From assembly GCF_004005855.1 (NCBI RefSeq), contig NZ_SACL01000004.1, forward strand, positions 124,001-188,000: a DNA stretch of 64,000 nucleotides. Reading direction: 5' to 3'. Made by a program: the position numbers and the translations under genes. The stretch's first letter is position 1, and each line of letters opens with the position of its first letter. Below, piece by piece: positions 28,860 to 38,495 of this stretch. The notes below the pieces were generated by a model. It searched no databases. It saw only the letters and a list, made by a program, of their open reading frames with translations, and was not told where the DNA came from. The DNA comes from Rhodovarius crocodyli (GTDB lineage Bacteria; Pseudomonadota; Alphaproteobacteria; Acetobacterales; Acetobacteraceae).

Positions 28860-30041
28860 ATGCCTGAAAAGAATTTCCTCGGCCGCGCGCCGCGTCGCGT
28901 CACGCTGGCTGCTGCCTTCGCGGCATTGGCCGCGCCTGCCTTCGCGCAGGCCCCGCAGGGGCAGCGCCCGCCTGTCGACGTGACGGTCGTCACGATCCAG
29001 CGCCGGCCCGTGCCCGTCACGACCACCCTGCCCGGCCGCACCACCGCCTATCGCACCGCGGAGGTCCGCCCCCAGGTGGGCGGCGTGCTGCGTGAGCGCC
29101 TGTTCACAGAGGGCCAGGCCGTCACACAGGGCCAGCCGCTGTATCAGATCGACCCCGCGCCGCTGGAAGCGGCCCTGGCCAGCGCCCAGGCCAGCCAGGC
29201 CCGCGCCGAAGCCACCCGCCGGTCCGCCAACACCACCGTCAACCGTTACCGGCCCCTGGTCGCGGCGCGCGCCGTCAGCCAGCAGGACCTGGACACCGCC
29301 GAGGCGTCGCTGCGCCAGGCCGAGGCCGATGTCGCCTCCGCCCAGGCCGCGGTCGAGACCGCGCGCATCAACCTGACCTATACCCGCGTGCTGTCGCCGC
29401 TTTCCGGCCGGACGGGCCGCTCGAACCTGACGAACGGCGCGCTGGTCACGGCGGGCCAGGCGGCGCCGCTGGTCACGATCACGCAGCTGGACCCCATCTT
29501 CGTGGACGTGGTGCAGCCGAGTGCGGCCCTGCTGCGCCAGCGCCGCGCCATCGCCGCCGGCACGCTGCACCGCGATTCGGCCGACACCGCCACGGCGCGG
29601 CTGGTGCTGGAGGACGGGACCGAATACCCCCAGCCCGGCCGCATCCAGTTCACCGAGGTGATCGTGGACCAGGGCACGGGCTCCGTCACGCTGCGCGCCG
29701 AATTCCCCAACCCCGACGGGCTGCTGCTGCCCGGCATGTTCGTGCGCGCCCGCATCGAGGAAGGCACGACCGACCGCGCCTTCCTGGTGCCGCAGCAGGC
29801 GGTGCTGCGCAACGCGCGCGGCCAGCCCGTGGCCTATGTGGTCAAGCCCGACAACACGGTGGAACCCCGCATGCTGACCACGGACCGCGCCATCGGCACG
29901 GACTGGCTGGTGACCAGCGGCATCAACGACGGTGACCGCGTGGTGCTGGAAGGCGTGATGCGCCTGGGCCCCGGCGCACGCGTGAACCCGACGGAGCGCC
30001 CCGCCCAGGCGGCCGCCAACCCGCAGCGCACGGGCGGCTGA
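28860..30041 (+). CDS. RND efflux periplasmic adaptor (AcrA/MexA family)
   Basis: A 393-residue membrane-fusion protein. The N-terminus ([17 protein letters not shown]) is a signal peptide. It is followed by the beta-barrel/lipoyl start [29 protein letters not shown], a helical hairpin rich in Ala/Gln (about 95-160), and the returning lipoyl motif [21 protein letters not shown]. No lipobox Cys is present. It bridges the pump and outer-membrane channel encoded next. Confidence 0.93.
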   Translation: MPEKNFLGRAPRRVTLAAAFAALAAPAFAQAPQGQRPPVDVTVVTIQRRPVPVTTTLPGRTTAYRTAEVRPQVGGVLRERLFTEGQAVTQGQPLYQIDPAPLEAALASAQASQARAEATRRSANTTVNRYRPLVAARAVSQQDLDTAEASLRQAEADVASAQAAVETARINLTYTRVLSPLSGRTGRSNLTNGALVTAGQAAPLVTITQLDPIFVDVVQPSAALLRQRRAIAAGTLHRDSADTATARLVLEDGTEYPQPGRIQFTEVIVDQGTGSVTLRAEFPNPDGLLLPGMFVRARIEEGTTDRAFLVPQQAVLRNARGQPVAYVVKPDNTVEPRMLTTDRAIGTDWLVTSGINDGDRVVLEGVMRLGPGARVNPTERPAQAAANPQRTGG

Positions 30042-30045
30042 GACC

Positions 30046-33000
30046 ATGGCACGCTTCTTCATCGACAGGCCGATCTTCGCCTGGGTGCTGGCCATCGCGA
30101 CCATGCTGGCGGGGCTTCTGGCCCTGCGCAGCCTGCCGGTCGCGCAGTATCCCGCGATCGCGCCGCCGGCCATCTCCATCACGCTGAACTACCCGGGCGC
30201 CTCCGCCGAGACGGTGCAGTCCACGGTGGTGCAGATCATCGAGCAGCAGCTGAGCGGCATCGACAACCTGATCTACTTCGCGTCCCAGACGTCGAAGGAC
30301 GGCTCGGCCACCATCACCCTCACCTTCCGCCAGGGCACCAACCCCGACACGGCGCAGGTGCAGGTGCAGAACAAGCTGTCGCTCGCGACACCGCGCCTGC
30401 CGCAGACCGTGCAGCAGCAGGGCATCCGCGTGGCCAAGGCCACCCAGAACTTCCTGATGGTGGTGGGCTTCACCTCCAGCCAGGAAGGCGTGACGCAGTC
30501 CGACATCTCGGACTTCATCGTGGCCAATGTGCAGGACCCGATCAGCCGCACCTCCGGTGTGGGTGACTATCAGGTGTTCGGCGCGCAGTACGCCATGCGC
30601 ATCTGGCTCGACCCCGCCCGCCTGCTGACCTACGGGCTCACGCCCGTCGACGTCTCCACCGCCGTCACCGCGCAGAACGTGCAGGTGTCCTCCGGTGAGA
30701 TCGGCGCGCTGCCGGCCGTGCCGGGGCAGATGCTGAACGCCACCATCATCGGGCCGTCCTATCTGCAGACGCCCGAGCAGTTCGGCGCGATCCTGCTGCG
30801 CGTGCAGTCCGATGGCTCCCAGGTGCGCCTGCGTGACGTGGCCCGGGTCGAGATCGGCCAGGAAAACTACATCACCAGCGCGCTGTACAACGGCCGCCCG
30901 GCGGCCGGCATCGGCATCCGGCTGGCCAGCGGCGCCAACGCGCTGGACACCGCGACCGCCGTGCGCGCCACGATGGAATCGCTGCGCCCCAGCTTTCCCG
31001 CCGGCTTCGAGCTGATCTTCCCCTACGACACCACCCCCTTCATCAGCCTGTCCATCGAGAGCGTGGTCCACACGCTGATCGAGGCGATCGTGCTGGTGAC
31101 GCTGGTGATGTTCCTGTTCCTGCAGAACTGGCGCGCGACGCTGATCCCGACCATCGCCGTGCCGGTGGTGCTGCTGGGCACCTTCGCGGTGCTGGCGGCG
31201 TCTGGCTACACCATCAACACCCTGACCATGTTCGGCCTTGTGCTGGCCATCGGCCTGCTGGTGGATGACGCCATCGTGGTGGTCGAGAACGTCGAGCGCG
31301 TGATGGCGGAGGAGCACCTCTCCCCGCTCGAAGCCACGCGCAAATCGATGGACCAGATCACGGGCGCCCTGGTGGGCATCGGCCTGGTGCTGTCGGCGGT
31401 GTTCCTGCCCATGGCCTTCTTCGGTGGTTCCACGGGCGTGATCTTCCGGCAGTTCTCCATCACCATCGCGACCGCCATGTCGCTGTCGGTGCTGGTGGCC
31501 ATCGTGTTCACGCCGGCGCTGTGCGCCACCATGCTGAGGCCGCACAAGCAGGGCCATAACCCGCACAAGGGCCTGTTCGGCTGGTTCAACCGGGGTGTGG
31601 ACGCCACGATCGGCGGCTACAGCAAGGCCGTGGGCGGGCTGGTCAAGCGCGGCATCCGCGTGCTGATCGTCTATGCCGTGCTGGTCGCGGCACTCGCCTT
31701 CGGCTTCCTGCGCGTCCCTACGGGCTTCCTGCCCGATGAGGACCAGGGCATCGCCTACATGCAGGTGATCGCGCCCCCGGGCGCGACCGCCGAGCGCACG
31801 CAGCGCGCGCTGGACGAAGTGACCCGCTGGGTGCGTGAGGAAGAGAGCGACACCGTGCGCTCCATCTTCACCATCAACGGCTTCAACTTCTCCGGCCGCG
31901 GCCAGAATGCGGGCCTGGGCTTCATCAGCCTGCGCGACTGGTCGGAGCGCGGCGAGGACCGCCAGCGCGTCCAAGCCTTCACCCAGCGGCTGATGGCGCG
32001 TTTCGCGCGCTATCAGGATGCGATCATCTTCGGCTTCGCGCCGCCGGCGATCACGGAGCTGGGCAACGCCACGGGCTTCACCTTCCAGCTGCTGGACCGC
32101 GGCGGCGTGGGCCATCAGCAGCTGCTGGCGGCACGCGACCAGCTGCTGGGCCTGGCGGCGCAGAGCCCCATCCTGGCCGGCGTCCGCGCCAACGGCCTGA
32201 ATGACGAGGCCCAGTACCGCCTCGTCATCGACTGGGAGCAGGCGAGCGCGCTCGGCCTCTCGGTGTCCGACATCAACACCACGCTGTCGACCGCCTGGGG
32301 TGCGCGCTACGTCAACGACTTCATGGACCGTGGCCGCGTGAAGCGCGTCTACATGCAGGGCGATGCCCAGGCGCGCATGCTGCCCGAGGATTTCGACCGC
32401 TGGTTCCTGCGCAACAGCCAGGGGCAGATGGTGCCCTTCTCGGCCTTCGGCCGTGCGGAATGGACGTCCGGCTCCCCGCGCCTGGAACGCTTCAACGGCG
32501 TGGCCTCGCGAGAGATCCAGGGCCAGCCCGCGCCCGGCCACACCACCGGTGAGGCGATGGCCGAGATGCAGCGCCTGGCGGCCCAGCTGCCGACCGGCAT
32601 CGGCTATGACTGGTCGGGCCTGTCCTATGAGGAAAGGCAGTCCTCGGGCCAGGCAGGGCCGCTGTACGCGATCTCGCTGCTCGTGGTCTTCCTCTGCCTC
32701 GCGGCCCTGTATGAGAGCTGGTCGATCCCGGTCTCGGTGCTGCTGGCGGTGCCGCTGGGCGTGCTGGGCGCGGTCGCGGCCACGCTGCTGCGCGGGCTTT
32801 CCAACGACGTGTACTTCCAGGTCGGCCTGCTCGCGACCATCGGCCTGTCGGCCAAGAACGCCATCCTGATCGTGGAATTCGCCCGCGAGAACTACGACCA
32901 GGGCATGTCGCTCATGGAGGCCGCGAAGGAGGCGGCGCGCCAGCGCCTGCGCCCGATCGTCATGACCTCGCTCGCCTTCGTCCTCGGCGTCGTGCCGCTG

Positions 33001-33210
33001 GCGATCGCGACCGGCGCGGGTGCCGGCGGCCAGCACGCCATCGGCACCGGCATCATCGGCGGCGTGCTCGCGGGCACGCTGCTGGGGCTGCTGTTCGTGC
33101 CGGTCTTCTTCGTGGTGGTGCTGAAACTGTTCCGCACCAAGCGGCAGAGCGAGAAGCTGGCCGCACAGCAAGCCCACCAACCGCAGCCGCACCCGGCGCC
33201 GGGAGAGTAA
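30046..33210 (+). CDS. RND multidrug efflux pump (HAE1, AcrB/MexB family)
   Basis: A 1054-residue inner-membrane proton/drug antiporter, the normal length. It begins [36 protein letters not shown]. The proton-relay residues match AcrB: D407 and D408 ([17 protein letters not shown]) and K937 ([19 protein letters not shown]). The two periplasmic loops and twelve membrane segments appear complete. The start lies four bases after the adaptor stop, and its stop codon overlaps the channel gene's start. Substrate range is unknown. Confidence 0.96.
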   Translation: MARFFIDRPIFAWVLAIATMLAGLLALRSLPVAQYPAIAPPAISITLNYPGASAETVQSTVVQIIEQQLSGIDNLIYFASQTSKDGSATITLTFRQGTNPDTAQVQVQNKLSLATPRLPQTVQQQGIRVAKATQNFLMVVGFTSSQEGVTQSDISDFIVANVQDPISRTSGVGDYQVFGAQYAMRIWLDPARLLTYGLTPVDVSTAVTAQNVQVSSGEIGALPAVPGQMLNATIIGPSYLQTPEQFGAILLRVQSDGSQVRLRDVARVEIGQENYITSALYNGRPAAGIGIRLASGANALDTATAVRATMESLRPSFPAGFELIFPYDTTPFISLSIESVVHTLIEAIVLVTLVMFLFLQNWRATLIPTIAVPVVLLGTFAVLAASGYTINTLTMFGLVLAIGLLVDDAIVVVENVERVMAEEHLSPLEATRKSMDQITGALVGIGLVLSAVFLPMAFFGGSTGVIFRQFSITIATAMSLSVLVAIVFTPALCATMLRPHKQGHNPHKGLFGWFNRGVDATIGGYSKAVGGLVKRGIRVLIVYAVLVAALAFGFLRVPTGFLPDEDQGIAYMQVIAPPGATAERTQRALDEVTRWVREEESDTVRSIFTINGFNFSGRGQNAGLGFISLRDWSERGEDRQRVQAFTQRLMARFARYQDAIIFGFAPPAITELGNATGFTFQLLDRGGVGHQQLLAARDQLLGLAAQSPILAGVRANGLNDEAQYRLVIDWEQASALGLSVSDINTTLSTAWGARYVNDFMDRGRVKRVYMQGDAQARMLPEDFDRWFLRNSQGQMVPFSAFGRAEWTSGSPRLERFNGVASREIQGQPAPGHTTGEAMAEMQRLAAQLPTGIGYDWSGLSYEERQSSGQAGPLYAISLLVVFLCLAALYESWSIPVSVLLAVPLGVLGAVAATLLRGLSNDVYFQVGLLATIGLSAKNAILIVEFARENYDQGMSLMEAAKEAARQRLRPIVMTSLAFVLGVVPLAIATGAGAGGQHAIGTGIIGGVLAGTLLGLLFVPVFFVVVLKLFRTKRQSEKLAAQQAHQPQPHPAPGE

Positions 33211-34673
33211 TGATGCGTAGCCTTTCGTTCCTGCCGGCGGCGCTTCTGCTGGCCGGGTGCAGCCTGGCGCCCGACTTCATCCGCCCCTCGGCCCCCGTGC
33301 CCGAGGGCTGGCCCCAGGGGCCTGCCTATCAGCGCCCCGCCGCGGATACCGCGGCGGGCGACCAGGCGGCGCTGGACATTCCGTGGTCCGAGATCTTCGC
33401 CGACGACCGGCTGCGCCGTGTCGTGGCGCTGGGCCTGACGGAGAACCGGGACCTGCGCGTGGCCGTGCTGAACGCCGCCCAGTATGAGGCGAACTACCGC
33501 ACGCAGCGCGGCTCGCTGTTTCCGAACATCAGCGGCTCGGTCAGCGGCACCGCGAGCCGCACCCCCGCGCCCTACTCAAGCGACCTGTATCCCTCCAACG
33601 CCACCACGGGGCTGACGCGCGGCGGCAGCGCCATCGGCCTCGGCATCAGCAGCTTCGAGGTCGACCTGTTCGGCCGCGTGCGCAACCTGACCGAAAACGC
33701 CTTCCAGCGTTACCTGGGCTATGAGGAGACGCGCCGCGCCACCCATATCAGCCTGGTGTCGCAGATCGCGAATGCGTGGCTCGCGATCAGCGCCGATCGG
33801 GAGCTGCTGGCCCTGACCCGGCGCACGCTGGAAAGCCAGGAGCAGTCCTTCGCCATCACCCGCGCCGCCTTCCAGGGCGGCACGGCGACGGAGCTGGCCT
33901 ATCGCCAGGCCGAGACCTCCGTGCAGACGGCGCGCGCCAACCTCGCGGCCTATACCCGGCAGGAGGCGCAGGACCTGAATGCCCTGAACCGCCTGGTGGG
34001 CGCGGATGTGCCCGCGGAGCTGCTGCCGGCCAACGCGGCCGAGCTGGACAGCGCCGTGCGCGACGTGCCGGCGGGGGTTTCCTCGGCCGTGCTGCTGCGC
34101 CGGCCCGATGTGCTGGCGGCCGAGCGCAACCTGCGCGCGGCCAATGCCCAGATCGGCGCGGCGCGCGCGGCCTTCTTCCCGTCTCTGACGCTGACCGCCA
34201 GCGGCGGCACCGCCAGCCAGGGGCTGGAGCGGCTGTTCGCGCCGGGGACGGCCAACTGGTCCTTCTCGCCCACCATCAACATCCCGATCTTCTCGGCCGG
34301 CGCGCTGCGCGGCAGCCTGGACGCGGCGCGTATCGGCGCCGACATCCAGGTGGCCACCTATCAGGGCACGCTGCAGACCGCCTTCCGCGAAGTGGCGGAC
34401 GCGCTGGCCGCGCGCGGCACGCTGACCAGCCAGATCGAGGCGCAGCGCGGCCTCGTGACGGCCTATGAGAGTGCCTACAACCTGTCGGTGCTGCGCTTCC
34501 GCTCGGGGCTCGACAACTATCAGTCGGCGCTCGATTCCGAGCGCCAGCTCTATGCCGCGCGGCAGACGCTCATCTCGTTGGAGTTGCAGCGCCGGCAGAA
34601 CCGGGTGACGCTGTACAAGGTGCTGGGCGGCGGCTGGATCGCCCAACGGGAGGCGACACAGGCGGTGCGATGA
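33210..34673 (+). CDS. Outer-membrane efflux channel lipoprotein (NodT/OprM family)
   Basis: A 487-residue TolC-like channel with a lipoprotein signal ([17 protein letters not shown], lipid-modified Cys in AGCS). Two OEP repeats contain the family motifs [12 protein letters not shown] and [37 protein letters not shown]. It completes the tripartite pump. The stop overlaps the tetR start by ATGA. Confidence 0.94.
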   Translation: MMRSLSFLPAALLLAGCSLAPDFIRPSAPVPEGWPQGPAYQRPAADTAAGDQAALDIPWSEIFADDRLRRVVALGLTENRDLRVAVLNAAQYEANYRTQRGSLFPNISGSVSGTASRTPAPYSSDLYPSNATTGLTRGGSAIGLGISSFEVDLFGRVRNLTENAFQRYLGYEETRRATHISLVSQIANAWLAISADRELLALTRRTLESQEQSFAITRAAFQGGTATELAYRQAETSVQTARANLAAYTRQEAQDLNALNRLVGADVPAELLPANAAELDSAVRDVPAGVSSAVLLRRPDVLAAERNLRAANAQIGAARAAFFPSLTLTASGGTASQGLERLFAPGTANWSFSPTINIPIFSAGALRGSLDAARIGADIQVATYQGTLQTAFREVADALAARGTLTSQIEAQRGLVTAYESAYNLSVLRFRSGLDNYQSALDSERQLYAARQTLISLELQRRQNRVTLYKVLGGGWIAQREATQAVR

Positions 34674-35314
34674 ACGAGGCAGTGCTGGAGATGGAGGGGC
34701 GTTCCACCCCACGCCACCGCATGAGCGACACCGAGCGCAGCGCCCTGCTGCGCGAGGCCGCCGAGGTGGTGTTCCTGCGCCACGGCTATACCGCCACCAG
34801 CATGGACGAGGTGGCCCGCCAGGCCGGAATGTCCAAGCGCACGCTGTATCAGCACTACGCCTCCAAGGCGGAGCTGTTCGAGGCGGTGATGCGCGACTGC
34901 CTGGAGCCGCTGACCCTGCCGCCCGACGACGGGCTGGATTTCCGTGCGGCGAGCAGCGCCCTGCTGACGACCGCCACGCGGCATCTGCTGGCACCGCGGC
35001 AGATGGCCATCTTCCGTATCGTCAGCAGCGAGGGCCCGCGCACGCGGGAACTGGCCGAGGCCTTTCACCGGGCAGGCCCCGGCCATGGCGCCAACGCCAT
35101 GCAGACGCTGATGCAGGCCGAGATCGACGCGGGCCGCCTGCGCATCAAGGACGCCCATGCCGCAGCCAAGATGCTGTATGGCATGGTGCTGGGCCCGAGG
35201 CACATGATGGTGATGCTGGGGCTGGAGGAAGTGCCCGACGAGGCCGAGATCGCGATGATGGTCAAACGCGCGGTGGACATTTTCCTGCAGGGCGCGCTGG
35301 TACAGGCGAACTGA
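34670..35314 (+). CDS. TetR/AcrR-family repressor of the RND operon
   Basis: A 214-residue TetR protein. The helix-turn-helix is [32 protein letters not shown] (about 43-74). The rest is a helical ligand-binding domain of the AefR/TetR_C type. Being the last gene of the pump operon and overlapping it by four bases, it should be autoregulated with the pump. The tandem palindromes at 28806-28845 are the best candidate operators. Confidence 0.9.
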   Translation: MNEAVLEMEGRSTPRHRMSDTERSALLREAAEVVFLRHGYTATSMDEVARQAGMSKRTLYQHYASKAELFEAVMRDCLEPLTLPPDDGLDFRAASSALLTTATRHLLAPRQMAIFRIVSSEGPRTRELAEAFHRAGPGHGANAMQTLMQAEIDAGRLRIKDAHAAAKMLYGMVLGPRHMMVMLGLEEVPDEAEIAMMVKRAVDIFLQGALVQAN

Positions 35315-35516
35315 TTCCTTGCATCCTGGCGCCGCATTCCCTATTTGTGCGGTGTCAACCTTTTCGGTTCGGACCGATCTCACGGGCTTTTGGCAGCCGC
35401 CCCCGCAGTAAACTGCTCAGGCTGGCATGTTGAGAGTCGAGCCCGTTTCCCGTCCCAAGCAGATTGATCCGCCACGCACGTTCGCGTGGTGGCACGCCAT
35501 GACTGATCGGAATTAC
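35315..35516 (+). promoter_or_regulatory. Structured 5' leader of the cold-shock gene
   Basis: A 202-base non-coding stretch between tetR and the cold-shock gene. It contains a short hairpin with TCGG loop (35364-35377) and a strong 9-bp stem (35469-35477 with 35484-35492, loop ACGTTC) ending 24 bases before the start codon. Long structured leaders are typical of cspA-type mRNAs, which use them as thermosensors. No clear promoter hexamers seen. Confidence 0.5.
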
Positions 35517-35726
35517 ATGTCCAACGGCACTGTTAAGTGGTTCAACGCGACCAAGGGCTATGGCTTCATCCAGCCCGAGGATGGCGGGGCCGATGTCTTC
35601 GTCCACATCTCCGATGTGGAGCGCGCCGGCATCAAGAACCTGCGCGAGGGCGACAAGCTCTCCTATGAGCTGATGCAGGGTCAGCGCGGCAAGGTGTCCG
35701 CGACCAACCTGAAGCTGGGCGGCTGA
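35517..35726 (+). CDS. Cold-shock domain protein (CspA family)
   Basis: A 69-residue single cold-shock domain with RNP1 KGYGFIQ (13-19) and RNP2 VFVHIS (27-32), a nucleic-acid chaperone. The ATG at 35517 gives the normal MSNGTVKWFNATKGYGFIQ start. Upstream in-frame starts (35499, 35427) add residues never seen in the family and lie in the hairpin leader. A large stem-loop follows 20 bases after the stop. Confidence 0.95.
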   Translation: MSNGTVKWFNATKGYGFIQPEDGGADVFVHISDVERAGIKNLREGDKLSYELMQGQRGKVSATNLKLGG

Positions 35727-35746
35727 TAAAAGCGCCCTGCTCTGCA

Positions 35747-35794
35747 ACCTCCGCGCGCGTGTGGCGTTTGAACGCCTGACAGCAGCGCGGAGGT
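35747..35794 (+). terminator. Nested stem-loop after the cold-shock gene
   Basis: An outer perfect 10-bp stem (35747-35756 ACCTCCGCGC with 35785-35794 GCGCGGAGGT) encloses an inner perfect 6-bp stem GGCGTT-TG-AACGCC (35763-35776). There is no T-run, so it is either a Rho-assisted 3' end or part of a structured RNA that continues to 35854. Confidence 0.5.
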
Positions 35795-35819
35795 CGGATT
35801 GCCCCAATTAAAGGCTATC

Positions 35820-35854
35820 CCGGAATTTCCGGCGCGGAACTTAGCTTCCGCGCC
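35820..35854 (+). other. Second stem-loop cluster of unknown role
   Basis: A palindromic 13-mer CCGGAATTTCCGG (35820-35832) overlaps a perfect 9-bp hairpin GGCGCGGAA-CTTAGC-TTCCGCGCC (35831-35854). Both lie in the gap between the cold-shock terminator and the Pho-like promoter. The two structures are mutually exclusive at 35831-35832. Confidence 0.45.
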
Positions 35855-35860
35855 CCAATT

Positions 35861-35895
35861 CCCTCATCATTTCGTCATCATTACCCGTTTATAGT
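35861..35895 (+). promoter_or_regulatory. Pho-box-like promoter of the 38-codon ORF
   Basis: Two 11-bp direct repeats, CCCTCATCATT (35861-35871) and TCGTCATCATT (35872-35882), are followed by a good -10 hexamer TATAGT (35890-35895) and no -35 box. The second TCAT ends 11 bases before the -10. This is the geometry of PhoB-activated promoters such as phoA, though the half-sites are weaker than the CTGTCAT consensus. The ATG of the small ORF is 47 bases after the -10. Confidence 0.5.
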
Positions 35896-35942
35896 CGGTC
35901 CGCGGCAACTGCTCCGCCGACCCAAAAAAACGCAACTAAAGA

Positions 35943-36059
35943 ATGAACATCATGAACCACACCAACACCACGGCGCACGCCGCCAACAGCACCACCAAGA
36001 CCCCGGCCCTGCTCAGCCAGGCCGAGATTCGTCGCATCGTCGCCGAGATGATGGGCTGA
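35943..36059 (+). CDS. Small ORF, 38 aa, unknown function
   Basis: I do not recognise this peptide. It runs from the ATG at 35943 (preceded by AAAGA) to TGA at 36057-36059. The first half is Asn/Thr/Ala/His-rich and disordered-looking (MNIMNHTNTTAHAANSTTKT). The second half, LLSQAEIRRIVAEMMG, is a probable amphipathic helix. No signal peptide and no Cys. A small 5-bp hairpin (36058-36071) covers the stop. It sits between two Pho-box-like elements. Support for translation: placement after a promoter-like element and a sensible codon pattern. It could instead be a leader peptide. Confidence 0.5.
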   Translation: MNIMNHTNTTAHAANSTTKTPALLSQAEIRRIVAEMMG

Positions 36060-36070
36060 GGCTTTCGCCT

Positions 36071-36099
36071 CTGTCACGAATCTGTCATAAATCCGTCAT
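36071..36099 (+). promoter_or_regulatory. Triple Pho-box-like repeat upstream of the orphan binding protein
   Basis: Three 7-mers, CTGTCAC (36071-36077), CTGTCAT (36082-36088) and CCGTCAT (36093-36099), each 11 bases apart with AT-rich spacers, match the PhoB half-site CTGTCAT and its spacing. They lie 64-92 bases before the ATG at 36163. No good -10 is visible. A CGGGG-AACA-CCCCG inverted repeat (36103-36116) lies where one would be. Confidence 0.6.
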
Positions 36100-36162
36100 C
36101 AACGGGGAACACCCCGGACGGGAGTGAAGCGCCTGCGGCCCCTCGATTGCGGGAGCAGGCGA

Positions 36163-37797
36163 ATGACTGCGACGTTTCCTCACGCCACCACGACACGGCG
36201 CGCGGCCCTTGCGGCCGGTGCGACCATCGGTGGCGTATCCACCCTCGGTGAAGCCCAGGCCCAGCGCGCTGAAACCGTGCTGCGCGTGGGCATGACCGCC
36301 TCCGACATTCCAGCGGTCACCGGCCAGCCCGACCAGGGCAGCGAGGGTTGGCGCTTCACGGGCTGCACCCTCTATGACGGGCTGGTGAACTGGGACCTGT
36401 CGCGTGCCGACCGCCCCAGCACCCTGTGCCCCGGCCTGGCCACCGCCTGGCAGGTCGATGCCGGCAACCGTCGGCGCTGGATCTTTACCCTGCGCCCCGG
36501 CGTGAAGTTCCATGACGGATCCGACTGGAACGCCGATGCCGCGATCTGGAACCTGCAGAAGCTGACGGACCAGAACGCCCCGCATTACGACCGCCGCCAG
36601 GTGGCCCAGACCTATGGCCGCATGGGCTATGTCGCGGGGTTCGAGAAGCTGGGCGACCTTTCCATCAGCATCTCGACCCACGAGCCCGATGCGCTGCTGC
36701 CCTACTACTTCGGCCGCATCTTCTTCTCCTCGCCCGCGCAGTGGGAAAAGGTGGGCCGCAATTGGGAAGCCTTCGCCCGCGCGCCTTCGGGCACCGGGCC
36801 CTGGAAGTTCGGCTCCATCGTTCCGCGCCAACGGCTGGAGCTGCTGAAGAACGCGGATTACTGGGACAAGGACCGGGTTCCCAAGACCGACAAGCTGGTG
36901 CTGCTGCCCATCCCGGATGCCAACACGCGTGTCGCCGCCCTGCTCTCCAACCAGGTGGATTGGATCGAGGCACCGCCCCCTGACGCGGTGGGCCGGCTGC
37001 GCCAGCAGAACATTCAGATCGTTACCAACAGCTACCAGCACACTTGGCCCTGGGTGCTGAACGTGAATGCGGGCTCGCCTTTCGCCGATATCCGGGTGCG
37101 CAAGGCGCTGAACCTGGGCATCGACCGCGAGGCGATCAGCGCCATGCTGGGCGGCTTCGGCGCGCCGGCGGTGGGCCAGGTGCCGCCCGGCCACCCCTGG
37201 TTCGGCAACCCCACCTTCCGCATCCGCCACGACCCGGCCGAGGCCCGGAAGCTGCTGGCCGAGGCCGGCTTCGGCCCGCAGAATCCGGTGCGCGCCAAGA
37301 TCATCATCAGCGCCTCCGGCTCCGGCCAGATGCAGCCCATGATGATGAATGAGGCGATCCAGGAAATGGTGAAGCCGCTGGGCATCGAGATCAGCTTCGA
37401 GGTGGTGGATTGGGCCGCCATGGTGCAGTCCCGCCTCAAGGGCTCGCGCGATGCCTCCCAGCGCGGGCTGCACGGGCTGAACTATTCCTGGGTGTGGGTG
37501 GACCCCGATTTCGGTTTCATCACCGCGCTCGACAGTCGCAAGACCGCCCCGCGCGGCAACAACTGGGGCTATGTCGAGCAACCCGAGTTCGACGCTTTCT
37601 CCGACCGTATCCGCGCCGAGTTCGATCCCGCCAGGCAGGACCAGGTGGTGGCCGAGATGCACACCCGCATGGTGGATGAATGCGTCTGGCTGTGGGTGGT
37701 GCATGACATGAACCCGCGCGCGATGAATGCCCGAGTGAAGGGCTTCGTGCAGGCGCAGAACTGGATCCAGGACCTGACCCCGGTGCGGATGGAGTAG
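36163..37797 (+). CDS. Orphan ABC-type solute-binding protein, SBP_bac_5 family
   Basis: A 544-residue periplasmic binding protein. I chose the ATG at 36163, preceded by GGGAG, because it begins the export signal (TTTRRAALAAGATIGGVSTLGEAQAQ, twin-Arg). A GTG at 36124 would add 13 residues. The core LYDGLVNWDLSRADRPSTLCPGLATAWQVD and WIFTLRPGVKFHDGSDWNADAAIW is that of peptide/opine/nickel binding proteins. No permease or ATPase gene is adjacent. The three Pho-box-like repeats upstream hint at phosphate-starvation control. Confidence 0.88.
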   Translation: MTATFPHATTTRRAALAAGATIGGVSTLGEAQAQRAETVLRVGMTASDIPAVTGQPDQGSEGWRFTGCTLYDGLVNWDLSRADRPSTLCPGLATAWQVDAGNRRRWIFTLRPGVKFHDGSDWNADAAIWNLQKLTDQNAPHYDRRQVAQTYGRMGYVAGFEKLGDLSISISTHEPDALLPYYFGRIFFSSPAQWEKVGRNWEAFARAPSGTGPWKFGSIVPRQRLELLKNADYWDKDRVPKTDKLVLLPIPDANTRVAALLSNQVDWIEAPPPDAVGRLRQQNIQIVTNSYQHTWPWVLNVNAGSPFADIRVRKALNLGIDREAISAMLGGFGAPAVGQVPPGHPWFGNPTFRIRHDPAEARKLLAEAGFGPQNPVRAKIIISASGSGQMQPMMMNEAIQEMVKPLGIEISFEVVDWAAMVQSRLKGSRDASQRGLHGLNYSWVWVDPDFGFITALDSRKTAPRGNNWGYVEQPEFDAFSDRIRAEFDPARQDQVVAEMHTRMVDECVWLWVVHDMNPRAMNARVKGFVQAQNWIQDLTPVRME

Positions 37798-37817
37798 CCC
37801 TCCGCTACGCTGTCCTG

Positions 37818-38444
37818 ATGGATTCCTGGCTGCCCTACCTGCTGACCTGCGCCACCATCGCGATCAGCCCCGGTCCGGGCAGCCTGCTCACGCTCACGGT
37901 CGCGACCCGCCAGGGCGGGGTCGCGGCCATGATCTCGGCCATCGGGCTGCTGCTGGGGGCTGCGGGCCATGTGATGCTGGTGGCGCTGGGTGCCGCGCTC
38001 CTGCAACGCGCCCTGCCCTGGCTGCAGCCCATCCTGACCGCGGCGGGCGGGGCCTATCTGGTCTGGCTGGGGATACGGCTGTGGCGTGCCCGGGCGCAGC
38101 GCATCGACCCTGCCGCCAATCCGAGGCTGAACCCGCTCGGCCTGTTCACCCAGGCCATCCTGCTGTCGGCCAGCAACGCCAAGGCCGTGGTGCTGCTGCT
38201 GGCGCTGGTGCCGCCTTATGTCAGGCCGGACCAGCCGGCCATCCCGCAGGCGCTGCTGCTGGCGGCGGGCTATGTCGCGGTCTCGGGCTGCTGGCACGGC
38301 GTGCTGGCGGGCTTGGCCCATGTCATGGGCCGCTGGCTGCGCACGCCGCGCGGCGCGCTGGCCATGGCGGGTTTCTCGGCGGGCCTGTTCTGCCTTTTCG
38401 GGCTCTGGATGGCCTGGGAAGGGCTTCACCCCCTGTTGCGATGA
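37818..38444 (+). CDS. LysE/RhtB-family amino-acid exporter
   Basis: A 208-residue membrane protein with about six hydrophobic segments. The family start YLLTCATIAISPGPGSLLTLTVATRQGGVAAMISAIGLLLGAAGH is clear. LysE/RhtB proteins export amino acids or homoserine lactones; the substrate is unknown. It starts 20 bases after the binding-protein gene and may be co-transcribed. Confidence 0.9.
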   Translation: MDSWLPYLLTCATIAISPGPGSLLTLTVATRQGGVAAMISAIGLLLGAAGHVMLVALGAALLQRALPWLQPILTAAGGAYLVWLGIRLWRARAQRIDPAANPRLNPLGLFTQAILLSASNAKAVVLLLALVPPYVRPDQPAIPQALLLAAGYVAVSGCWHGVLAGLAHVMGRWLRTPRGALAMAGFSAGLFCLFGLWMAWEGLHPLLR

Positions 38445-38495
38445 CGGCCCGCTTGGCGGATACCCATGCTGCACTGCGCACGGGAAGATCTCGCC

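Noticed and set aside
29923-33192. A 1089-codon open frame on the minus strand
   Set aside because: It is antisense to the RND pump and adaptor, both with clear family motifs. The translation is His/Gln/Arg-rich low-complexity sequence, the normal shadow of high-GC third-position bias.
36103-36116. CGGGG-AACA-CCCCG inverted repeat after the triple Pho-box
   Set aside because: Only 5 bp and without a T-run; I do not call it a terminator. It might still affect the leader of the binding-protein gene.
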